This document shows positions 25,690-33,903 of a stretch of DNA of 64,000 nucleotides, in pieces. This DNA comes from Mucilaginibacter lacusdianchii. Its GTDB lineage: Bacteria > Bacteroidota > Bacteroidia > Sphingobacteriales > Sphingobacteriaceae. The stretch spans positions 1,054,001 to 1,118,000 of the forward strand of contig NZ_WSRW01000002.1 of NCBI RefSeq assembly GCF_009770985.1, read 5' to 3'. The translations under genes and the position numbers were made by a program. The first letter of the stretch is position 1. Each line of letters begins with the position of its first letter. The notes below the pieces were generated by a model, which was not told the origin of the DNA, did no database searches, and saw nothing but the letters and a program-made list of their open reading frames with translations.

Positions 25690-28014
25690 TTAATTTGTGC
25701 TTCCCCAGTTCTTATTAGGTTCACTACCCATTACCAGTTCGAGCTTACCGCCATTGGCAATATCTTTAAAGTCCAGGTAACATTTGCTGTAAGGCCTGCC
25801 GTTGAGCAGTGCGCTTTGGATATATATATTTGTGGCGCTGTTGTTGCGAGCAACTATAGTAAAGGCTTTCCCTTTAGCATAAGCGCTATCTAGCTGAAAC
25901 GTAATTTGATTAAATACCGGACTGGTAATTTCCTGCCTGGTGTCACCAGGGCAAACCGGGTGTAAGCCACTTGCTGCCAGAATATACCAGGCCGACATCT
26001 GCCCCACATCTTCGTTTCCTACCAAGCCTTCTACTGAATTATGGTAAGCTCGGCGGCATATTTCGCGTGTCCATTTTTGGGTAAGCCAAGGCCGGTTAAG
26101 CCGGTTAAATAAGAAAGGCACATGATGCACCGGCTCGTTGGCATGATTGTAATAATCATTCCACATCATATTTTCGGGTGTTTTGGCAAACAGGTTGTCT
26201 AAGTCGGCTAATACTTTGTCTTGGCCACCCATCAGTTGTACCATCCCGCTGATATCATGCGGCACAAACCATCCTTGTTGGTAAGGGTTGGTTTCAAAAG
26301 TACCATACCATTGCGTAAGCCTTCCCGAATCGGGCCAGGCCACCCATTTACCTGCACTATCGCGAGGGCGAAACCAGCCCTTATCTTTATCGTAAATATT
26401 TTGATAGCTTAAACTACGCTTGGCGTATTTTGCAACGTCATCCGGATGGTTTAACCACTTGGCCATTTGCGATACACACCATTCTGTGTAGCCATACTCA
26501 AGCGTGTAAGCAATACTTTGAGGCGTATACCCCCGGTTGCCATTACCAAAGCGCTCTACCGACCCTTTTGATAATTGATAAGCTTTGCTAATATCATAGT
26601 TGCGGATGCCTTTAGCATACGCATCGGCAATCATGGAAACAGCAGGATTACCGAACATGCAACCGCTATAAGCATTCAGCAATTCCCACCGCTCCAAGTA
26701 GTCTTTCTGCTTTTCATCGGCCAAGGTAACCAGCGAATTAATCATGTCGTTTACCAATGATGGATTGATGATAGTTTGTAAGGGCATCTGACTTCTGAAC
26801 ACATCCCAACCACTAAAAATGGTACGTTTTCTAAATTGCGAACTGGTTTTAATGGTACCATCACCGGCTGTGTATCGTCCATCTACATCGTTCACAATTC
26901 GCGGATCAATCATGGTATGATACATGGCCGTGTAAAACACCGTTTTTTGCTCGGCAGTGCCGCCTTGCACTTTAACTTTAGCCAGGGCGTTATCCCACAA
27001 GGCAACCGCTCGTTGATGAGCGGCATCAAAGTTCCAGTCTTGAATTTCGGCACTTAAATTTTTTCGTGCGCCGGCCATATCTACAAATGAGATACCTACC
27101 TTCATCAATACTTGTTCGTTACCGGTGGTGGCAAACGAGGTATAGAAGCCAAGGTGCTTACCTTGCTTTTCTTTTACATTTTTTAATACAGCCGCATGAG
27201 CAATTTGGGTTTGATAACGGTCGCTCTCAATATCTTCGCGTTTGCGGCTCCAGTTGTCGGGAATATCGGCGGCCCAAACGCCATAATTCTTAAGCGGTTT
27301 GCTGAATTGGGCATAAAAGTATACGGTATAGTCGGCTTTGCCATCGCCGTTACCCCAGCCGCCGCCGTCGGGTGTACATTTCATCCAGCCTGTGATGGTA
27401 TGATCATTAAGCACCTTTACATATTGCAATGTGGAGGTGCCCCCTACCCTGCGGGCCAAATCAATTTGTATGCGCGATTCTTTATTTTCTGGAAAGGTAA
27501 AGCGCAGCATGCCGCTATGCGGTGCGGCGGTCATTTCAGCTTTCGTTTGATATTTGTTCAGAAATACGCCGTAGTAACCAGCCGATGCTCTTTCACTTTT
27601 TTTATCATATGCCGACCGGTAACCAGTGGTACTACCATCCAGCTTGCCAGCCGAGGTTTTAAGCGGGCCGGTTGTTGGCATCACCAAAAAGTTACCTAAA
27701 TCACCAAACCAGCCAATACCGCTCATTTGTGTAAAAGCAAAACCTTCAATACTAGTATGCTCATAGCTATAGCCCGAGCCATTGTCGCCACCAGTAATGG
27801 TATTGGGGCTAACCTGCACCATTCCATAAGGTGTAGTGGCACCAGGAAAGGTTTTGCCTAAACCATGATATATTCCTGCCGCCGATGCACTGCTGCTGGC
27901 TCCTATTAACGGGTTAACATAAGCAGACAATTGTTGGGCCTGCCCGTACGCTACCATAAACAACATAACCAACATTATAGCAGGCAAACGCAATAAACCG
28001 AAACGATGAAACAT
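25690..28014 (-). CDS. GH92 exo-alpha-mannosidase (copy 1)
   Basis: The protein has 774 residues, a signal peptide ending near GQAQ and GH92 landmarks from the start: YVNPLIGAS, KTFPGATTPYGMVQVSP, GFAFTQMSGIGWFGDLGNFLVMP, then the (alpha/alpha)6 catalytic half with SGWDVFRSQMPL, GLVGNEDVGQMSAWYILAASGLHPVCPG and a C-terminal beta-sandwich. GH92 enzymes are calcium-dependent inverting exo-alpha-mannosidases. The loop NHANEPVHHVPFLFN differs from the equivalent loops of the other three GH92 genes here, suggesting a different linkage preference. It has its own operator at 28102-28117 and leads the esterase gene. Confidence 0.92.
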   Translation of the reverse strand: MFHRFGLLRLPAIMLVMLFMVAYGQAQQLSAYVNPLIGASSSASAAGIYHGLGKTFPGATTPYGMVQVSPNTITGGDNGSGYSYEHTSIEGFAFTQMSGIGWFGDLGNFLVMPTTGPLKTSAGKLDGSTTGYRSAYDKKSERASAGYYGVFLNKYQTKAEMTAAPHSGMLRFTFPENKESRIQIDLARRVGGTSTLQYVKVLNDHTITGWMKCTPDGGGWGNGDGKADYTVYFYAQFSKPLKNYGVWAADIPDNWSRKREDIESDRYQTQIAHAAVLKNVKEKQGKHLGFYTSFATTGNEQVLMKVGISFVDMAGARKNLSAEIQDWNFDAAHQRAVALWDNALAKVKVQGGTAEQKTVFYTAMYHTMIDPRIVNDVDGRYTAGDGTIKTSSQFRKRTIFSGWDVFRSQMPLQTIINPSLVNDMINSLVTLADEKQKDYLERWELLNAYSGCMFGNPAVSMIADAYAKGIRNYDISKAYQLSKGSVERFGNGNRGYTPQSIAYTLEYGYTEWCVSQMAKWLNHPDDVAKYAKRSLSYQNIYDKDKGWFRPRDSAGKWVAWPDSGRLTQWYGTFETNPYQQGWFVPHDISGMVQLMGGQDKVLADLDNLFAKTPENMMWNDYYNHANEPVHHVPFLFNRLNRPWLTQKWTREICRRAYHNSVEGLVGNEDVGQMSAWYILAASGLHPVCPGDTRQEITSPVFNQITFQLDSAYAKGKAFTIVARNNSATNIYIQSALLNGRPYSKCYLDFKDIANGGKLELVMGSEPNKNWGSTN

Positions 28015-28087
28015 TTTTTTAAGACTGTGATTTGAATAACCTATTTACAGATAAAATCTGTAAATCTCATCTGAATAATTGGCATCG

Positions 28088-28117
28088 CAAAGTAATTAAT
28101 AAAACCGGTTTAGCAAA
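28088..28117 (-). promoter_or_regulatory. Promoter/operator of GH92 copy 1
   Basis: The exact 16-mer AAACCGGTTTAGCAAA occupies 28102-28117. On the minus strand this gives TTTG, the palindrome, and TTACTTTG at 28088-28095, with the same end-to-end spacing as the promoter at 45152. The GH92 start codon is 88 bases downstream of the operator. Confidence 0.7.
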
Positions 28118-28194
28118 CGAATTGAAATATTTTGTTTATTGATTTTATTGAACAGTAAACAACAGGATAATAGTTGTTAATCAAAACAACTAAT

Positions 28195-30864
28195 CTATTT
28201 ATTATAAGGCACTAAAGCCAGTTTATAACCGTGACTTAACGCTTTAGGATCAACTTCTACTTGCAAAGTCTTTTTTTCGCCCCGCATTAGTGCAAAATAA
28301 CTATCATTAAATATGGCTGGTAGTATCTGTTCGCCTTTGCCGTTTAATAGCTGCGCCCTAATACCAAAGGCTGCTGTTTGTTTGGAGCTGTTGGTAATGG
28401 TATATGTTAGCACCTTGTTAACACCATTGTTTGTCACTTTAATTACCGGACTGCTCACTTGAAGACTACTGCTTACTGATGGCAACTTGTTTAACTCCTG
28501 ATAATTGAGATATGTGCCTCCAATCCAGTAAAAGTTTTCGGAAAGTAGTGTACCACTTTTGCTGTAAAGCTTCAGTTTTAAATAATAAACCCCCGCTGGA
28601 GGCAGCTTCTTGCCCGCATCATCAAAAATCACGAATGCTTCTTTGATATCCGTTGCGTTTACATTCAACGTTTTCTTCAAATTATATGCAGACATAATTT
28701 TGCCATTACTGGCGTATACCTCTGCCTGTGCGGTAACATTATTAATAGCGTAGTTTTTGTTGTTGATAACCTTCACTGAATTGGTAGCCGCATTCCATTG
28801 TATATGAATAGGCTCACAGGCGGCTTTTACGCCGAAGTAGGCACCTGTCAAATCGTAATAGTAATCATAGGTTTGCCAAATCATGGTTGGATAGGCCGAC
28901 TGACTCATCCACATTAGCAACCCAGTCGCATCTTTCCACATATGGTCATTCCAGGCTTCATACATGGCTTTAGTAGTTTCTACATTTAGCAATTGTGCTT
29001 TGCGGCAAAAATCCTCGATAGAAGTAGCTGTACCATAGCGCTGGTTAATATCATTGATGTAGCGCACCGGTTCGGCACCGCCCCCCAAAGCCGGATCGGT
29101 GCTAAAAAAGTGGCGTGCCCACATGTTGGTTTTACTATTTACAGCGTCTGTGGTTGGCGGCACCCAGTAATCTTTGGGCATAAATTTTTTAAAGCTTTCG
29201 ATATTTACAAACGTGGCTGCACCCAGTTCACTGCGCATGCCGTAGCTGTTTGCCGAAAATAAGTAGCTGTTATGCGGATCAGTAAAATAGGTTTTAGGAT
29301 CTACATTACCCCAAATACCACTCCCAGATAGGTTTTTGCTGCCGCCATGAATAGAAAAATTAGGATTAGTTACACCAGCGTTTGAACGGGGCAGGTAAAT
29401 ACGGGTATCCTGCTCATTTTCGGCAATAGCCTCTTTGATGGCGTTACTAAGTCGCCCGTTCGAATTACCTTCGGGCACCCCCTCATTCGCACCGCACCAA
29501 ATTACAATTGATGGATGATTGCGGAACTTTTTAACCTTTTCGATGGCATTGGCTTTGAACATCTCCAAACTATCTATCCCACCTAAATTATTCAGCCAAA
29601 AATCGTCCCAAACCATGATACCGTATTTATCGCAATACTGATAAAAGGCTTCATCGGTAACCTCTCCTGTCCAGTTGCGAATCATGTTAAAGTTCATTTC
29701 TTTATGAAACCGAAGTCGGGTATCATAATCTTTACCCCTAACCTTCAACATATAATCAGACATACCCCAGTTACCGCCTTTTACTAGAATAGGAACATCG
29801 TTCACGTAAAGCCGCATAGGTCCGTTGAGTATAGTGGTATCAGATGCAATTTTGCGTATACCAAATTGTTTGATTACTACATCGGAGGCTTCAGAACCAT
29901 TTACGGCAAACTGTATATTGGTGGTATACAATTGCTGCGTACCATCAGCCTTTCCGCCATAGCCGTTGGGCCACCACAATTTTGGGTTTTTGACTTCTAA
30001 TTGGACGTATTCTTTCGAAGTCAATTTAATAACCCGGCTGCTGTTTGCAGCGATGGTAATGCTTTTACTTACTATGTTTATATTACCTGGATTGATTCTT
30101 AACTTAAGAACACCCGTAATTGGTTCTGAACCTGCGTTATTTAGTTTTACATCTACCGTAAGATGCGCGGTATGAAGGTTAGGCAAATTAGTATGTATGT
30201 AAGGGTCTTCCATACTTATCGGGCCGGTAGCGCTTAACGTAACTGTATCGGTAATACCGCTGTTTAATCCGGGCACGGCAGGCATCCAGTCCCAGCTACC
30301 ACTACTAAGATATGTAGGACTTTCCCAATTGGCCAGCGGGTGGTTATGCTCTGGGTCGTGGCGTGGTGGTACAATTAATACCGCAATAGCATTGGGCTTA
30401 TCAGTTAGCAACTTGTCAGTAACATCATATATACCGCGCTGCATCAATCCTTTTAAAGTTCCCAAATGATAGCCGTTGATGTAAATCTCCGCTCTTTTGT
30501 TGATGCCATTAAATTTAAGCCATAACCTTTTGCCATGTGGTAAGCGGGATGGTGTAAATTCGGTTCGGTACCAAAACGGGCGGTTATATTTTGCCTGGTC
30601 TACATGATATATATTATCGCCGTAATCTGGATTTTGCTCTTGCCCAACTGCTACATAAGCGTAAAATACAGTTCCGGGCACAATGGCCGACATCCAAGAA
30701 TTAGTGTTTAGTCCGGGCGATGAAACTTTTGCTGCATCAGTGAACGCTCCCTCCTGTGGTGCTAATTTCCATTTTAATATATAAGATTGGCTTTGTGCAT
30801 CAGTTTGCTTCAAAGCGCACAACATCGTTATCAGAAAAACAAAAAATTTCCACTTGCAAAACAT
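28195..30864 (-). CDS. GH2 glycosidase, exo-beta-mannosidase / mannosylglycoprotein endo-beta-mannosidase-like
   Basis: The 889-residue secreted protein (signal to about residue 23) has the GH2 layout: a jelly-roll sugar-binding domain (RPFWYRTEF...LWLKFNGINKRAEIYINGYHLG), an Ig-like sandwich, and a TIM barrel (FGIRKIASD; GGNWGMSDYML; FNMIRNWTGEVTDEAFYQYCDKYGIMVWDDF) with acid/base Glu461 in WCGANEG and nucleophile Glu546 in RSELG. More beta domains follow. The GGNW/RNWTG pattern fits beta-mannosidase and exo-glucosaminidase-like GH2 enzymes rather than beta-galactosidases. Cleavage of the core Man-beta-GlcNAc linkage fits the surrounding alpha-mannosidases. It is a single-gene unit with an operator at 30899-30912. 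Confidence 0.85.
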   Translation of the reverse strand: MFCKWKFFVFLITMLCALKQTDAQSQSYILKWKLAPQEGAFTDAAKVSSPGLNTNSWMSAIVPGTVFYAYVAVGQEQNPDYGDNIYHVDQAKYNRPFWYRTEFTPSRLPHGKRLWLKFNGINKRAEIYINGYHLGTLKGLMQRGIYDVTDKLLTDKPNAIAVLIVPPRHDPEHNHPLANWESPTYLSSGSWDWMPAVPGLNSGITDTVTLSATGPISMEDPYIHTNLPNLHTAHLTVDVKLNNAGSEPITGVLKLRINPGNINIVSKSITIAANSSRVIKLTSKEYVQLEVKNPKLWWPNGYGGKADGTQQLYTTNIQFAVNGSEASDVVIKQFGIRKIASDTTILNGPMRLYVNDVPILVKGGNWGMSDYMLKVRGKDYDTRLRFHKEMNFNMIRNWTGEVTDEAFYQYCDKYGIMVWDDFWLNNLGGIDSLEMFKANAIEKVKKFRNHPSIVIWCGANEGVPEGNSNGRLSNAIKEAIAENEQDTRIYLPRSNAGVTNPNFSIHGGSKNLSGSGIWGNVDPKTYFTDPHNSYLFSANSYGMRSELGAATFVNIESFKKFMPKDYWVPPTTDAVNSKTNMWARHFFSTDPALGGGAEPVRYINDINQRYGTATSIEDFCRKAQLLNVETTKAMYEAWNDHMWKDATGLLMWMSQSAYPTMIWQTYDYYYDLTGAYFGVKAACEPIHIQWNAATNSVKVINNKNYAINNVTAQAEVYASNGKIMSAYNLKKTLNVNATDIKEAFVIFDDAGKKLPPAGVYYLKLKLYSKSGTLLSENFYWIGGTYLNYQELNKLPSVSSSLQVSSPVIKVTNNGVNKVLTYTITNSSKQTAAFGIRAQLLNGKGEQILPAIFNDSYFALMRGEKKTLQVEVDPKALSHGYKLALVPYNK

Positions 30865-30898
30865 AAAGGAAGAGATATAATTGATCGTTTACAAGTAT

Positions 30899-30912
30899 GC
30901 TAAATCGGTTTA
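30899..30912. promoter_or_regulatory. LacI-type operator upstream of the GH2 gene
   Basis: The plus strand reads GCTAAATCGGTTTA, a full match to GCTAAAnCGnTTTA, ending 35 bases upstream of the GH2 start codon. Its outer conserved GC flank faces away from the GH2 gene, unlike the other minus-strand promoters, but the core is palindromic. Confidence 0.68.
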
Positions 30913-31110
30913 ACATATACAAGATGAAAATTTTGATTTTTATTTTAGATTACAAATAATAGTTGTGATATTTACTGTATACCAATTGTGAAGAAACCTT
31001 TTTCTCCGCACATCTTATAGAAGATACGTTCTAAGTTAAACTTATTAGCACTATTGCCATTAATTATGGCTTTAAACATGCCATATACAGTACTTTTCAA
31101 TTGATGTGAA

Positions 31111-31124
31111 GCTAAACCGCTTTA
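31111..31124. promoter_or_regulatory. LacI-type operator upstream of the plus-strand lipoprotein gene
   Basis: The sequence GCTAAACCGCTTTA is a full match to the consensus and begins 63 bases before the ATG at 31174. It shows that the propeller-like gene belongs to the same regulon as the glycosidases although it is on the opposite strand. Confidence 0.7.
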
Positions 31125-31173
31125 CTTATGGATATATTGTTTCTTATTTATAAACCATATACTAACCTTTTTT

Positions 31174-32313
31174 ATGAAAAAACACCTATTTATTAGTGCA
31201 GCAGCTGTTATGCTGCTGATGTTGGGCTGCGAAAAAAGCAAAACCTTAAGCACATCAGATGAAGAAAACCCTGAGCTAAAAAAACAAACTACCGCAGTTG
31301 CGGCCTATCAAGACAACACTGTAACCAACTTTTTTAAACGAACAACGGGAGCCAATGCTTTTGATGGCGCTTTTTCTGTACGTATGGCCGATGGTCGAGA
31401 TGTTTGGCTGAACAACGACTCGTTTTATAATCAACTAAACACCGCTAACAATACCTTACCTTGTATTTTTAACAATCATAACACAACGTTGCTGCAACCT
31501 GCCAACCATAGCTGGGCCCCGGCTAACACACCAACCCTCACTTACTTAGGTAGCCCTACACTATTTACGCCGCTTAACAGTAGCCACTGGTATTGGACTA
31601 CCACCGGCGTAGAAATTAATGGCGCAGCTTACGTATACTGCAATGAAATTGCAGCAGCGTCGGGCGGATTAGGGTTTACTGGCGTAGGCCAAATATTGGG
31701 CCGACTGGATTTATCAACCAATGCAGTAAGCTACACTACGTTACCTGCACTTAATGGCATCAACTTCGGCGTAGGCATGATCAAACGCACGGATGGTTAT
31801 GTTTATGTATATGGATACAAACCACAGGGCTCACCAAGTGTAGCCGTTAATATTTATGTGGCCCGGTTCCCTACCAGTAATCCGGGTTCATGGACGTTTT
31901 GGAATGGCTCGTCGTATGTTAGTTCGGCTACTTCGGCATCGGTAATAGGCAGTGCGCCTTCAAGTGGTGTGTTTGTGTCTTGGGTTAATAACAAAGCGGT
32001 AATGGTTAGTACCCAATTTAACTTGCAATGCGACCAGGGAACAGCCATTTATGGTTGCACAAGCACCAGCTTAACCGGCCCGTTCTCATCTCAGCAGGTT
32101 ATTTATAATATTCCCGACCGCAACCAAGGTCACACACCATTCTTTTACACACCTGTAATCCACCCGCAGTTTACCGCCAATAGCGAATTTTTAATGACTT
32201 ATTGTATCAACACTTACAAACCCTGTGTACCTGAATGTGTAAACGGACAATTTGATCCGGACAGTTACCGCCCAAGAGGTGTAAGAGTACCTTTTACCGT
32301 TTTAGGACTTTAA
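31174..32313 (+). CDS. Lipoprotein of the DUF4185/DUF5005-like propeller family
   Basis: The lipobox is MLLMLGCEKSK. The roughly 360-residue mature part repeats beta motifs similar to the protein at 10729-11943: FDGAFSVRMADGRDVWL, WYWTTTGVEINGAAYVYCNEI, FGVGMIKRTDGYVYVYGYKP, WTFWNGSSYV, HPQFTANSEFLMTYCIN and YRPRGVRVPF. Conserved cysteines in CDQGTAIYGC and CVPECVN may form disulfides. It is the only plus-strand gene in the 9-47 kb locus. It has its own operator, at 31111, and is insulated by a long perfect hairpin just downstream. A surface glycan-binding or hydrolytic role is plausible, but no catalytic residues are known to me. Confidence 0.6.
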   Translation: MKKHLFISAAAVMLLMLGCEKSKTLSTSDEENPELKKQTTAVAAYQDNTVTNFFKRTTGANAFDGAFSVRMADGRDVWLNNDSFYNQLNTANNTLPCIFNNHNTTLLQPANHSWAPANTPTLTYLGSPTLFTPLNSSHWYWTTTGVEINGAAYVYCNEIAAASGGLGFTGVGQILGRLDLSTNAVSYTTLPALNGINFGVGMIKRTDGYVYVYGYKPQGSPSVAVNIYVARFPTSNPGSWTFWNGSSYVSSATSASVIGSAPSSGVFVSWVNNKAVMVSTQFNLQCDQGTAIYGCTSTSLTGPFSSQQVIYNIPDRNQGHTPFFYTPVIHPQFTANSEFLMTYCINTYKPCVPECVNGQFDPDSYRPRGVRVPFTVLGL

Positions 32314-32321
32314 TAACGTTA

Positions 32322-32370
32322 CCTTACAATATAAAAAGCGGCTCAAAAGGCCGCTTTTTATATTGTAAGG
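32322..32370. terminator. Long perfect hairpin, probable bidirectional terminator
   Basis: Two perfectly complementary 21-base arms (32322-32342 and 32350-32370) enclose a 7-base loop, TCAAAAG. The inner part is GC-rich (AAAAAGCGGC/GCCGCTTTTT), so reading in either direction gives a stem followed by a U-rich run. It begins 8 bases after the stop codon of the plus-strand lipoprotein gene and about 100 bases past the end of the minus-strand SGNH gene. Confidence 0.88.
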
Positions 32371-32473
32371 TATTTTGTCAATTTTTTTTCCCTTTAAATC
32401 ATACGTCATGTTTATCAAGGCTAGACGATATTATCCGCCGGGATCAAAAATTTCTTTTGCAAAAAACCGAAGC

Positions 32474-33871
32474 TTACGGCACACGCACTAACTCTACCTG
32501 ATGCACTTTTGGCTGATTGGCTGCATATATAGCATCAATGAGTGCATCCTGCTCGTGTTGCCAGCCATCGCGTACAGCTTTATACTGGCCTTTGATGTAA
32601 GTATCCCGGTTGCCGCGCACGAAGGGGTTTGTTTTAGATTCGTTTTCAACAACATCCATAGCGGCCTTGTTATCGGCATACAGCAATCCTTTAGGCTTTA
32701 GCACGTTAAATTGTACAAATGAATAGCCCCTGGTTTTATTTTCAATGGTCCAGCGTTCTTCGTTCAGATGCATCACAGCCAGCGCCTGCTGGTACTCAGG
32801 CGTATAAACCTGTTCGGCCAGATTAACGCCTGCTTCCAGCTGCTTTTCAGTCCAAACATTTACTTCCTGTCCATCCATCAGCAACTTATAATTGCCCTGC
32901 TTTAAGCCTTTTATTGTAAGCAGCTCTTTATTAAACTCCTGCATAAACGGCACGTAGCGCATGCCCTCCGCCTGGGTTTTGCGCTGGAAAGGGCCGCGAG
33001 ACACGGTATCCAACGGATAGGGCAAGGCACCGGCCAAGTAATCAAACCGAACACCATTGTTGGTGGTTGCCACTTTACTGATGGTACAGTTTTCGGCTTT
33101 GATAACTTTTCCAGAAGCCGCATTCACACTAAAATCGGCCACAGGCTTACCGGATAGACCTTGTGCTTTCAAAAAAAGATAAGCCATTACCATGTGGCCG
33201 TCGTTATCAGGATGAATACGGTCATTAGGAGTTAAGCTGAACAGCGAATCTTTGGCCTGCCACTGTTTATTGATGGCCATCATCGGATGATCAAAATCTA
33301 CGTAAGACCAGCCGTTGGTTTGCGCCATATTCTTTTGAAAATCTATCAACTGCTGAAAAGCAGTTATTTTGCCCGGATAGTAATTTTGCTTGTTACTTTT
33401 AGTGGTGGCATCATATGGCGACCCGAGAATAAAAATTTTCTTTATTTCAGGATGCCTTTTCAAGTCTTTATCTAACCTGTTATAACGGGCTTTGGCCGAA
33501 TCTACAGTCCATACGGCATAATGATCGGCGTCTTTTCCAAACCATTCAAAGTAGCCCGAATCGTTCATACCCCAAGTAAGTGTCATCACCGTAGGCTTTT
33601 TAGTAACTACTTCTTTTTCGAAACGATCATGCATCTGTTTTACATTATCGCCACCCACACCAACGTTGTAACAAGTAATGCGCCTCCCTGGGAAGCGGGT
33701 CATGTAATACAGCCAAATATACGAGTGGTAGTGGCCGCCATCAGTAATACTATTACCTAAAAAAGCAACCCGCTCGCCGGCACGAAATGCCGGGATGCTT
33801 TGTGCATTAACCGTTGCCATAGCAGCCAAGCCACCGGCAAGAGCTAATAGTCGTTTAAATTTTAATTTCAT
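32474..33871 (-). CDS. SGNH/GDSL-family esterase with C-terminal extension (copy A)
   Basis: A signal peptide ends at TVNAQ. The SGNH blocks are clear: block I GNSITDGG (nucleophile Ser), block II Gly in VGVGGDNV, block III GMNDSG (Asn), and block V DRIHPDNDGH (Asp and His). About 200 further residues, with LNEERWTIENKTRGYSFVQFNVLKPKGL, form a second domain. Such enzymes deacylate glycans, for example by removing acetyl groups. It is the last gene of an SGNH-GH38-SGNH unit, 32 bases after the GH38-like gene, and is clearly paralogous to the gene at 36534-37922 (shared HYHSYIWLYYMTRFP and AVMHLNEERW). Confidence 0.85.
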   Translation of the reverse strand: MKLKFKRLLALAGGLAAMATVNAQSIPAFRAGERVAFLGNSITDGGHYHSYIWLYYMTRFPGRRITCYNVGVGGDNVKQMHDRFEKEVVTKKPTVMTLTWGMNDSGYFEWFGKDADHYAVWTVDSAKARYNRLDKDLKRHPEIKKIFILGSPYDATTKSNKQNYYPGKITAFQQLIDFQKNMAQTNGWSYVDFDHPMMAINKQWQAKDSLFSLTPNDRIHPDNDGHMVMAYLFLKAQGLSGKPVADFSVNAASGKVIKAENCTISKVATTNNGVRFDYLAGALPYPLDTVSRGPFQRKTQAEGMRYVPFMQEFNKELLTIKGLKQGNYKLLMDGQEVNVWTEKQLEAGVNLAEQVYTPEYQQALAVMHLNEERWTIENKTRGYSFVQFNVLKPKGLLYADNKAAMDVVENESKTNPFVRGNRDTYIKGQYKAVRDGWQHEQDALIDAIYAANQPKVHQVELVRVP

Positions 33872-33903
33872 TATGTGTATTGGTTAGTGTTTAATTATCG
33901 TGT

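Larger units (their letters stand above)
30865..31173. other. Divergent control region with two LacI-type operators
   Basis: This 309-base gap lies between the GH2 gene (minus) and the propeller-like lipoprotein gene (plus). It holds one operator near each start, at 30899-30912 and 31111-31124, about 200 bases apart. Paired LacI-family sites can allow looping, but that is inference. Apart from these sites it is AT-rich with no other recognisable element. Confidence 0.6.
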
